From Thioalkalivibrio sp. (GTDB lineage Bacteria; Pseudomonadota; Gammaproteobacteria; Ectothiorhodospirales; Ectothiorhodospiraceae): a stretch of 7,357 nucleotides of DNA. Every line of letters starts with the position of its first letter. The first letter of the stretch is position 1. The notes under the pieces are model-generated. The model made no database searches. It had not been told where the DNA came from and saw only the letters and a list, made by a program, of their open reading frames with translations. Shown piece after piece: positions 1 to 5,357 of the stretch. The position numbers and the translations under genes are program-made. The stretch covers positions 1-7,357 of the forward strand of contig SLNI01000095.1 of assembly GCA_007133115.1 (NCBI GenBank), given 5' to 3'.

Positions 1-452
1 GCGCGCTGATCCTCAGCGGCGGCCACCGCATGGATCCAGGTCCGTTGCACGTCGCGGGCGAATTCCACGAAGGCAATATCAGCCCGCGCCCGTTCAAGCG
101 CCCCCATGTCCGGGCCAACGAACAACTCGGGGCGCCGGGACAACGCGATCCGGAGGGCCTCCGTGACCGAGAGGGGTTCGCGTGCCACGTCGTCGGGTTC
201 CGATTGACGCGGCAGGTTCGCAGCCTCCCAGCGCAGAATATCGATATGCCCACGGCTGAAGGCCCCAACCGTATCGTTGGCCGAGCGCCAGTCGTCTTCG
301 CCCATCGTCGTGCCCGCTTCCGGCAAGCGGTCGAAGCCGGGGTAGGCGACCGGCGGCGCGGACGACGCCGGATCGTACGGAGCCGTCGTCTCCGCCAGGA
401 CAGGCCCGCTGCCTGCGAGCAGCACAAAAAGGAATGCGGTCAGTCGAATCAA
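1..452 (-). CDS. TolC-like outer-membrane efflux protein, 3' part missing at window edge
   Basis: The reading frame starts at TTG 452-450 and stays open to the left edge, giving 150 residues without a stop. The start is chosen because AGGAGA (464-459) lies 6 bases upstream and the frame then opens with a good signal peptide: MIRL, the hydrophobic stretch TAFLFVLLAGSGPVLA, and a likely cleavage before ETTAPYD. An in-frame GTG further upstream would spoil the signal peptide. Residues about 94-112 (PLSVTEALRIALSRRPELF) match the first helix of the TolC/OEP fold, and FARDVQRTWIHAVAAAEDQ near the edge matches its next conserved helix. Members form trimeric outer-membrane channels for tripartite efflux pumps. 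The segment GEDDWRSANDTVGAFSRGHIDILRWE resembles, from memory, TolC proteins found in copper clusters. A cop-box-like site upstream supports copper control. The pump and adaptor genes would be outside the window, so metal specificity is inferred. Confidence 0.8.
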   Translation of the reverse strand, partial: MIRLTAFLFVLLAGSGPVLAETTAPYDPASSAPPVAYPGFDRLPEAGTTMGEDDWRSANDTVGAFSRGHIDILRWEAANLPRQSEPDDVAREPLSVTEALRIALSRRPELFVGPDMGALERARADIAFVEFARDVQRTWIHAVAAAEDQR

Positions 453-458
453 GCGCTG

Positions 459-464
459 TCTCCT
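459..464 (-). promoter_or_regulatory. Ribosome binding site deciding the TTG start of the TolC-like gene
   Basis: On the minus strand AGGAGA stands 6 bases before TTG 452. It is the only strong Shine-Dalgarno match near the beginning of this reading frame, and it selects the rare TTG codon over a GTG lying further upstream. Confidence 0.7.
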
Positions 465-519
465 GTTTCCCGGGTACCTGCGGCCAGAGTTGCCCCCGAG
501 GGGCTTCACGGCACAATGC

Positions 520-577
520 ATCATGCGGCCCCGATCCTTACCGCCGGCTGATCGCGGGATTACAACTTTGTCAGTTT
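520..577 (-). promoter_or_regulatory. Cop-box-like operator and putative promoter of the TolC-like gene
   Basis: On the plus strand 559-577 reads ATTACAACTTTGTCAGTTT; on the minus strand, the direction of the gene, the core is CTGACA-n5-GTAAT. As I recall it, that is the exact form of the CopR binding site (cop box) of Pseudomonas copper operons. Continuing on the minus strand, 33 bases separate the box from CATGAT (525-520), a 4/6 match to a -10 hexamer; no convincing -35 element is present, as expected for an activator-dependent promoter. The box matches the copC/copR one in 17 of 19 positions. The operator is well supported by sequence; the exact -10 is tentative. Confidence 0.65.
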
Positions 578-613
578 GGACACGTGCGCGGGCAGGCGCC
601 GGACCATCGGCAT

Positions 614-628
614 CCAGGCACGGCCTGG
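614..628 (-). other. Small perfect hairpin just after the copD stop
   Basis: CCAGGC-ACG-GCCTGG can form a 6-base-pair stem with a 3-base loop, starting 5 bases after the copD TGA. It has no following T-run, so it is not a canonical intrinsic terminator. It may protect the copCD mRNA 3' end or reduce read-through into the TolC gene, or may be a chance structure in GC-rich DNA. Confidence 0.35.
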
Positions 629-633
629 CTGTC

Positions 634-1539
634 TCAGGCACCGGGCGCTGACGCGGTCGTGAGCAGAGCGGTGACCAGAAGAATCCCGCCCACGAGGCTG
701 AGCTCGGCGACGAAACTGCTGCGCAGACGCCCCCTGGCAAACGCCGCACCCCGCTCCAGAGACGGCACGAGTCGCCACTTGTTCCAGGCCGCGAAACCGA
801 GCAGGACCGAGACCAGAGCAATCTTGAACAGCAGCCATTGCCCGTAGGCAGTCGTCACCAGCGGCCACACGCCTCCGACCAACCACCAGGCCAGAAGCAG
901 GCCCGACAGCACGAGCAAACCCACCGCGACCGTGGCTACGCGGCCGAATCGGGACAGAATCCTGCCCGGCATCGGATCGTCCAACGGAAAGCCCGCCAGG
1001 CGATACAATGGGAGGAACGCACCGATCCAGAAAGCGACCGCAGCGAGATGGGCCATGAGCAGTCCGCCCAGAAGCCAACGCGGGTCGGCCCGTGTATGCC
1101 CGACCTGGCTGAACGACAGCAGCACCACAACGGCGCCCATCAGCGCCAGGACCTTACCGATCCGCCGCAGGCCCCCGCGCTCGATGACCATTGCTTGCAG
1201 GAGCAGCAGACCAGCCAGGCTCATCCCCGTGCGAACGCCGAGCGGGCTCTCGAGAACGACACCCAGCAGCATGGGGTCCACTGCCGCTGCCCAGCTGCCG
1301 CCACCCAGAAAACCCGCCTGCAGGGGCCACCGCACCAGAGTCGTCAGGATGGCCACCCAGGCCGCCACGAGCAGGCCACGGGTGAGCGTCCGCCGCACCG
1401 ATGCCGGGCAATCGGGAAATGCCATTGCGAACAACAGCGAACCGACAGCGAACAGGCTGCTGCCGTACAACATGGCAGCCGACAGGACCATCAGCACGGC
1501 CCAGGCGTCGAGTTCTCCCAGGACCCCGAGTCCGGTCAT
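634..1539 (-). CDS. copD: CopD-family copper resistance membrane protein
   Basis: This is a 301-residue integral inner-membrane protein of the CopD family (Pfam copper resistance D), thought to work with periplasmic CopC in moving copper across or at the inner membrane. About eight hydrophobic helices can be placed: roughly 13-40, 52-70, 84-97, 104-119, 129-147, 155-178, 198-222 and 233-253, with a last one near 274-294, so the true number is eight or nine. Family landmarks are visible: SFSQVGHTRAD with H148, LLMAHLAAVAFWIGAFLPLYRL with H164, the FGRVATVAVGLLVLSG helix, and YGQWLLFKIALVSVLLGFAAWNKWRLVP. H148 and H164 are the obvious candidate metal ligands. The ATG follows the copC stop by 3 bases, so the two are surely cotranscribed and probably translationally coupled. 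The length is normal for the short form of CopD. Confidence 0.93.
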   Translation of the reverse strand: MTGLGVLGELDAWAVLMVLSAAMLYGSSLFAVGSLLFAMAFPDCPASVRRTLTRGLLVAAWVAILTTLVRWPLQAGFLGGGSWAAAVDPMLLGVVLESPLGVRTGMSLAGLLLLQAMVIERGGLRRIGKVLALMGAVVVLLSFSQVGHTRADPRWLLGGLLMAHLAAVAFWIGAFLPLYRLAGFPLDDPMPGRILSRFGRVATVAVGLLVLSGLLLAWWLVGGVWPLVTTAYGQWLLFKIALVSVLLGFAAWNKWRLVPSLERGAAFARGRLRSSFVAELSLVGGILLVTALLTTASAPGA

Positions 1540-1542
1540 GCG

Positions 1543-1905
1543 TCAGCGGACAGTGAAATAAAACTCGTCGAACATCGAGTGTCCGTCCTCGGCCAGCCCA
1601 CGCCATTTCACGGTGTATTCGCCGGGTTCGAGGGTCGTGACCGGTCGCGCTTCGAAACGGTCGACAACATCCCGTCCGGGACGCTCGCTCAGCTCGACCA
1701 CACCCCGAGGCCCCCGCACTTCAAAAAAAGTGATCCTCATGCCGTGATCGAACCACACGGCGATTTGTTCGGGCGCCCCCTCGACCGACGCACCGTCCTC
1801 CGGGTAGGTCCCTTCCTGTTGCGCATGCGCCCATAGTGGTGATGCCAGCGCCAACAGCACTGCCAGAACACCCCAATGGATCGTCTGCCTCAGATATCCC
1901 GACAT
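1543..1905 (-). CDS. copC: CopC-family periplasmic copper-binding protein
   Basis: The product is 120 residues. The ATG is preceded by AGGAG (1919-1915) at 9 bases. Residues 1-26 form a signal peptide ending LASPLWA; cleavage after A26 leaves H27 as the first mature residue. The rest fits the small CopC beta-sandwich: YPEDGASVEGAPEQIAVWFDHGMRITFFEV, then PGEYTVKWRGLAEDGHSMFDEFYFTVR. CopC proteins bind Cu(II) through the N-terminal amine and imidazole of His1 together with an Asp and His in a DGH motif; here these would be H27, D107 and H109 (81 and 83 of the mature form). The methionine-rich Cu(I) site of classical CopC is essentially missing, with only M56 and H54 in the corresponding loop. 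It presumably buffers periplasmic Cu(II) and passes it to CopD, encoded directly downstream. A cop-box-like site lies upstream in the divergent region. Confidence 0.93.
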   Translation of the reverse strand: MSGYLRQTIHWGVLAVLLALASPLWAHAQQEGTYPEDGASVEGAPEQIAVWFDHGMRITFFEVRGPRGVVELSERPGRDVVDRFEARPVTTLEPGEYTVKWRGLAEDGHSMFDEFYFTVR

Positions 1906-1988
1906 ATTCCGGTTCTCCTGGATGCGGCGCGGCGAGCAGTCTCCCCGCGAGACGCCTGAACCGGCGTCGGATCTGCCTACCGAGCGCT

Positions 1989-2046
1989 AGCATGCCAGAC
2001 CTCCGCGAACGCCAGGCTGACGGCTCCATTACATCTTTGTCATTTT
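1989..2046. promoter_or_regulatory. Divergent copC/copR regulatory region with cop-box-like operator
   Basis: The 199 bases between copC and copR contain ATTACATCTTTGTCATTTT at 2028-2046; the minus-strand core is ATGACA-n5-GTAAT, one base from the cop box consensus as recalled. Toward copC, exactly 33 bases follow the box and then CATGCT (1994-1989), the same spacing and nearly the same hexamer as at the TolC gene. Toward copR, a possible extended -10 (TGGCAGAAT, 2067-2075) lies downstream of the box on the plus strand, but this is weak. One operator could therefore serve both copCD and copRS autoregulation. Operator placement is convincing; the promoter hexamers are tentative. Confidence 0.65.
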
Positions 2047-2081
2047 CCCCACCCTGCGCGCGCCGATGGCAGAATGAAGGG

Positions 2082-2108
2082 ATGCAGATACGTTCGGGCT
2101 CCCCGTGA
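2082..2108 (+). other. Possible 8-codon leader ORF overlapping the copR start
   Basis: ATG 2082 opens a reading frame MQIRSGSP that ends at TGA 2106-2108. That stop overlaps the copR start codon in the sequence GTGA. AAGGG directly abuts the ATG (2077-2081), too close for a good ribosome binding site. It could deliver ribosomes to copR by termination-reinitiation, which would make up for copR having no evident Shine-Dalgarno, but it may be chance. Confidence 0.25.
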
Positions 2109-2785
2109 AGATTCTCATCGTCGAGGACGAACCGAAGACCGGCGAATACCTGCGGCAGGGGCTCAGCGAAGCCGGGTTCGTGGTCGATCTCGCGCGCGAC
2201 GGCCTCGACGGCCTGCACCTAGCCACCACGGGAAGCTACGACCTCCTGCTGCTCGACGTGATGCTGCCGCGCATGGACGGCTGGACGGTACTGCAGGCGC
2301 TGCGGGCCTCGGGACGCGAACTCCCCGTTCTGTTCCTGACCGCGCGCGACGAGGTCGAGGACCGGGTGCGGGGGCTGGAACTCGGCGCCGACGATTACCT
2401 GGTAAAGCCATTCGCATTCTCCGAGTTGCTCGCACGCGTGCGCAGCCTGCTCCGGCGCGGCCGCAGCAAGGAGTCCGAGGTTCTCACCGCCGCCAATCTG
2501 GAGATCGACCTGCTGCGGCGTCGGGTATCGCGTGGCGGGACGCGAATCGAACTCACCGCCAAGGAATTCGCGCTGCTGGAACTGCTGGTACGCCGGCAGG
2601 GCGAGGTTCTTCCCCGCTCCCTGATTGCATCGCAGGTCTGGGACATGAATTTCGACAGTGACACCAACGTCATCGAAGTAGCGGTTCGCCGCCTGCGCGC
2701 GAAGGTCGATGAACCGTTCGAGCCCCGGCTGATCCGCACGGTGCGCGGCATGGGCTATGTTCTCGAGGTTCCCGAAGACCGATGA
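2105..2785 (+). CDS. copR: CusR/CopR-type copper response regulator
   Basis: The 226-residue product is an OmpR/PhoB-family DNA-binding response regulator of the heavy-metal (CusR/CopR/IrlR) subgroup. The N-terminal receiver (1-117) shows the acidic pocket E7-D8-E9 in [20 protein letters not shown], the phospho-acceptor D51 in [15 protein letters not shown]79 and K101 in DYLVKPF. The winged-helix output domain (about 128-222) has [29 protein letters not shown] and the closing [12 protein letters not shown]. It should bind the two cop-box-like elements in this window and activate copper efflux and resistance genes. The start is GTG 2105: the next upstream in-frame triplets contain no start before a TGA at 2075, and the conserved MKILIVEDE begins here. 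No proper Shine-Dalgarno is visible. copS follows 16 bases later, so the pair is one operon. Confidence 0.95.
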   Translation: MKILIVEDEPKTGEYLRQGLSEAGFVVDLARDGLDGLHLATTGSYDLLLLDVMLPRMDGWTVLQALRASGRELPVLFLTARDEVEDRVRGLELGADDYLVKPFAFSELLARVRSLLRRGRSKESEVLTAANLEIDLLRRRVSRGGTRIELTAKEFALLELLVRRQGEVLPRSLIASQVWDMNFDSDTNVIEVAVRRLRAKVDEPFEPRLIRTVRGMGYVLEVPEDR

Positions 2786-2801
2786 ACGGAAATCGAGCGT
2801 G

Positions 2802-4235
2802 ATGAGCAGGGCCTTGCGACGACCGCGCCGGCCGCTCTCCCTGACGACTCGGCTGGCGCTGGTATTCGCCGCCATGGCAGCCGGTCTGTTGTTGACCCTC
2901 GGGTTGTGGCTGGGCCACGCGGTGGAACGCCACTTCGATGAACTGGACGCGCATGATCTTGCGGCCAAACTTGCGGCCATCGGTCATCTGGTGGCCCGTA
3001 CCGGTAGCGAACAGGCGCTGGAAGACCTGCCCCGACGCCTGCGCGATGTGCTGGTCGGCCACGACAACATCGGGGTCCTTCTTCGCGACGAGGAAGGCGT
3101 GGTGGTGTTCGGCGCGCAGCTCTCCGTTTTCGAACCGGCACGACTGACCGGCGAACCCACCCCCGGAGCGGAGTACGCCTGGATGCGGGACGGGCGCCAT
3201 TTCATCGCCCGGGAACAGGAATTTCTGCTGCCCTTGCCCGAACCCAGGCCGCTACGTGCCGTGGTGGCGCTCGATGTCAGCCACCACGTGCATTTTCTCG
3301 ATCAGGTGCGCCTGCAACTGAGCGCCGGTACGGCCCTGGCCGCGGCATTCGCGGCTCTGCTCGGCTGGCTTGCCACCCGCCAGGGCCTGCAGCCCCTGGC
3401 GCGGGTCACCCGAACCGCCCGCAGGCTCTCCGCCGAGCAGCTGGGCGAGCGAATTCCCGAGCGCGACGCACCGCCGGAGGTACGGGAACTCGCCGAGGCC
3501 TTCAACGGCATGCTCGATCGCCTGGAGCGTTCATTCCAGCGCCTGGGCCACTTCTCCGCGGACATTGCGCACGAACTGCGCACTCCCGTCTCGAACCTGA
3601 TGACCGAAACGCAGGTGGCCCTGTCGCGTGCGCGCGATGCCAGGGATTACCGCGAGACGCTGCACTCCAACCTGGAGGAGTTCGAACGCCTCGCGCGGAT
3701 GATCGGCGACATGCTGTTCCTGGCCAAGGCCGACAACGGGCACCTGCCCCAGCCGGCGGAAGCCGTCGTGCTCGAAACCGAGGCGCGGGCACTGCTCGAG
3801 TTCTATGAGGCATTGGCCGAGGAACAGGGAGTCGAACTGGAACTGGCAGGGTCGGGCACCGTCATCGGGGACCGCCTGATGCTGCGCCGGGCCGTATCCA
3901 ATCTGCTTTCCAACGCACTGCGCCACACCGAGCACGGCCTGAGTGTCGGCATCCGGATCGCGCGCGTGGGTGACGAAATCGTGCTCGAAGTGCGCAATCC
4001 AGGCACCACGATCCCGGCCGACCGGTTACCGCTGCTGTTCGATCGCTTTCATCGTGTCGACACATCGCGCTCGAGTCAGGGCGAGGGCGCCGGGCTGGGT
4101 CTGGCCATTACCCGCTCCATCGTCGAGACACACGGCGGGCATATCGAAGTGGTATCGGAAGACGGTGTCACCACCTTTTCGATCTTCCTGCCCGCCGCAG
4201 ACATGGCGCGATCCGCGCGCCGCATGGCCCACTAG
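2802..4235 (+). CDS. copS: CusS/CopS-type copper sensor histidine kinase
   Basis: The 477-residue product is a membrane-bound histidine kinase of the heavy-metal CusS/CopS/SilS family and partner of CopR. The order is: cytoplasmic basic N-terminus, transmembrane helix 1 (about 17-38), periplasmic sensor (39-168), helix 2 (171-191), HAMP (190-243), H-box FSADIAHELRTPVSNL with phospho-acceptor H257, N-box SNLLSNALRHT (366-376), G1 NPGTTIP, F-box LFDRFHRVD, and G2 GAGLGLAI (429-436). The kinase core is complete. Periplasmic histidines flank both membrane helices: H39 and H44 in HAVERHFDELD, and H161, H162, H164 in VSHHVHFLD. Membrane-proximal histidines are reported copper ligands in Pseudomonas CopS, so these are the likely sensor site. 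ATG 2802 is preferred because it starts just before the basic residues ahead of helix 1; GTG 2799 or an ATG at 2757 inside copR are alternatives, and the ribosome binding site is weak. Confidence 0.94.
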   Translation: MSRALRRPRRPLSLTTRLALVFAAMAAGLLLTLGLWLGHAVERHFDELDAHDLAAKLAAIGHLVARTGSEQALEDLPRRLRDVLVGHDNIGVLLRDEEGVVVFGAQLSVFEPARLTGEPTPGAEYAWMRDGRHFIAREQEFLLPLPEPRPLRAVVALDVSHHVHFLDQVRLQLSAGTALAAAFAALLGWLATRQGLQPLARVTRTARRLSAEQLGERIPERDAPPEVRELAEAFNGMLDRLERSFQRLGHFSADIAHELRTPVSNLMTETQVALSRARDARDYRETLHSNLEEFERLARMIGDMLFLAKADNGHLPQPAEAVVLETEARALLEFYEALAEEQGVELELAGSGTVIGDRLMLRRAVSNLLSNALRHTEHGLSVGIRIARVGDEIVLEVRNPGTTIPADRLPLLFDRFHRVDTSRSSQGEGAGLGLAITRSIVETHGGHIEVVSEDGVTTFSIFLPAADMARSARRMAH

Positions 4236-4253
4236 TGTCCTGACTCAGGACAC
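4235..4253. terminator. Perfect 19-base palindrome at the copS stop, possible terminator stem
   Basis: GTGTCCTGACTCAGGACAC is a 9-base-pair inverted repeat around a single central C, beginning on the last base of the copS TAG. With almost no loop it would form an imperfect hairpin of about 7-8 pairs in RNA. No T-run follows, so a rho-independent terminator is only one option; a protein-binding palindrome or a dispersed repeat end are others. Confidence 0.4.
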
Positions 4254-4275
4254 CAGGGGCTTAGCGTGAAAAACC

Positions 4276-4355
4276 AGCCACGGAATCACACGGAAAACAC
4301 GGAAAATGAAACGGATCAAACCCCTTGTCCGTGTCGGCCCGTGTTTTCCGTGGCT
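4276..4355. repeat. Intergenic inverted repeat built from CACGGAA units
   Basis: The left arm (4276-4303) carries three CACGGAA units spaced 9-10 bases apart, beginning AGCCACGGAA. The right arm (4329-4355) is its inverted counterpart, ending CGTGTTTTCCGTGGCT. Aligned as reverse complements, the arms share AGCCACGGAA and AACACGG, with one extra 10-base unit in the left arm. The folded RNA would be a long hairpin with a loop of about 25 bases. Similar CACGGAA-type palindromic repeats recur between genes in many GC-rich bacteria, so this is probably one copy of a dispersed family. It lies between convergent genes and could end transcription from both sides. Confidence 0.65.
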
Positions 4356-4375
4356 CGGCTTCTGATAGTTCAGGG

Positions 4376-4388
4376 TGGCCGTTGGCCA
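4376..4388 (-). other. Small hairpin after the transglutaminase gene
   Basis: TGGCC-GTT-GGCCA forms a 5-base-pair stem with a 3-base loop, 6 bases after the stop codon of the minus-strand gene. It lacks a T-run and is short, so it is at most a weak 3' structure and may be chance. Confidence 0.25.
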
Positions 4389-4394
4389 TGAGAG

Positions 4395-5357
4395 TTAATG
4401 CCGGAACGCCGGCACCGTGTTCCCAACGTCGGCCGGTTCCGGTAGCTCCGAGGGCACGGCCGCAAGCCGAGGATCTTCATCCAGCCGATACACATCCACG
4501 GACACCGAAAGTTCGTGACTTTCGCCACCACCACGCACGACACCCCGGATCGGGGCGATATCGCTGTAATCCCGGCCCCATGCCAGGGTGATGTAGCGCT
4601 GATCGGGTACGGTCTCGTTGGTCGGGTCGAATTCCAGCCAACCGAGCGTGGGGTCGTAGAGCGCGAACCAGGCATGGGTCGCGTCCGCACCGACCAGCTT
4701 TGCCGCGCCCTCGGGCGGCACGGTTTCCATGTAACCGGACACGTAACGTGCGGGTATGCCCAACGCCCGTGCACAGGCGATTCCGAGATGGGCAAAATCC
4801 TGGCAGACCCCGACCCGGTTCTCGATAACCTCTTGCAGTGGGGTACTGACCTCCGTCTGTCCCGATCGATACCTGAAATTCCGGTGGATGAAGCACGAAA
4901 GCTGCCGTCCGAAAGCTTCGATGCTCTGCTCCGTATCCTGTTCGAAACCCAGGCGCGGAAGGAGCCCGGGAATGGCCGGAAGCAACGCGGACGGCTGACT
5001 CATCAGGCGGGCATCCAGTGCTTCCGGGGAGCGGTCTGCGGACAACAGCTGCCGGGCACGTGCCAACGGCAGTGGCGGAGCGAAGAGCAATTCGGCCTCG
5101 GCGGGGAAGCGGGTGACCTCGGCGACCGCAGTCACGCTCCACGCTGTGTGCGCCTGGTCGATACAGAGCACGTTCGCCGAATTACCGAAGGAATCCACGT
5201 ACTCGGACAGGTATCGGGCCTGAGGGTCGATCTTCATGTGGAACTGGTCCAGGCGCTGCAGGGGCCAGGTCCTTGGCTTGAGCCGCAATTCGTTCAGACT
5301 CCCGTGCACCGTTGCCGGATACCGGTAGTGGGTGGTATGGGTGACCCGGTATCTCAC
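4395..5357 (-). CDS. Transglutaminase-like cysteine protease-fold protein
   Basis: The 320-residue product has the two parts usual for this family: a bacterial transglutaminase-like N-terminal beta region (about 1-100, beginning MRYRVTHTTHYRYPATVHGSLNELRL in two blocks) and a transglutaminase core (about 140-250). The catalytic triad is complete: C185 in NRVGVCQDFAHL, H228 in ATHAWFALY and D244 in WLEFDPTNE. The C-terminal GRDYSDIAPIRGV and GGGE segments are typical. No signal peptide or membrane helix is seen, so it is likely cytoplasmic. The start is GTG 5357, which shares GTGA with the stop of the upstream gene and has AGGGA nearby; the frame stays open upstream to an ATG at 5504, but that stretch lies within the upstream gene and looks non-coding in this frame. 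Family members are proposed to hydrolyse or form peptide-like amide bonds; the substrate is unknown. Translational coupling ties it to the ATP-grasp/alpha-E protein. Confidence 0.92.
   Translation of the reverse strand: MRYRVTHTTHYRYPATVHGSLNELRLKPRTWPLQRLDQFHMKIDPQARYLSEYVDSFGNSANVLCIDQAHTAWSVTAVAEVTRFPAEAELLFAPPLPLARARQLLSADRSPEALDARLMSQPSALLPAIPGLLPRLGFEQDTEQSIEAFGRQLSCFIHRNFRYRSGQTEVSTPLQEVIENRVGVCQDFAHLGIACARALGIPARYVSGYMETVPPEGAAKLVGADATHAWFALYDPTLGWLEFDPTNETVPDQRYITLAWGRDYSDIAPIRGVVRGGGESHELSVSVDVYRLDEDPRLAAVPSELPEPADVGNTVPAFRH

Noticed and set aside
94..516. Minus-strand ATG ORF of 140 codons over the TolC-like gene
   Set aside because: It is one frame off the TTG-started TolC frame, which alone has a signal peptide and family motifs.
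614..628. Intrinsic terminator between copD and the TolC-like gene
   Set aside because: The stem is perfect but short and has no T-run, so I list it only as a hairpin.
838..1836. Plus-strand ORF of 332 codons antisense to copC and copD
   Set aside because: Its product is rich in Q, R, H and P with no recognisable domain, and it lies opposite two well-supported genes. Long antisense frames are expected in GC-rich DNA.
2219..2980. Minus-strand ORF of 253 codons antisense to copR and the start of copS
   Set aside because: It has no domain and is opposite two genes with complete catalytic motifs.
4236..4394. CRISPR-like array suggested by the repeated CACGGAA units
   Set aside because: Units are 7 bases with 2-3 base gaps, and the right side is inverted. 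There are no spacers of constant length, so it is a palindromic repeat and not a CRISPR.
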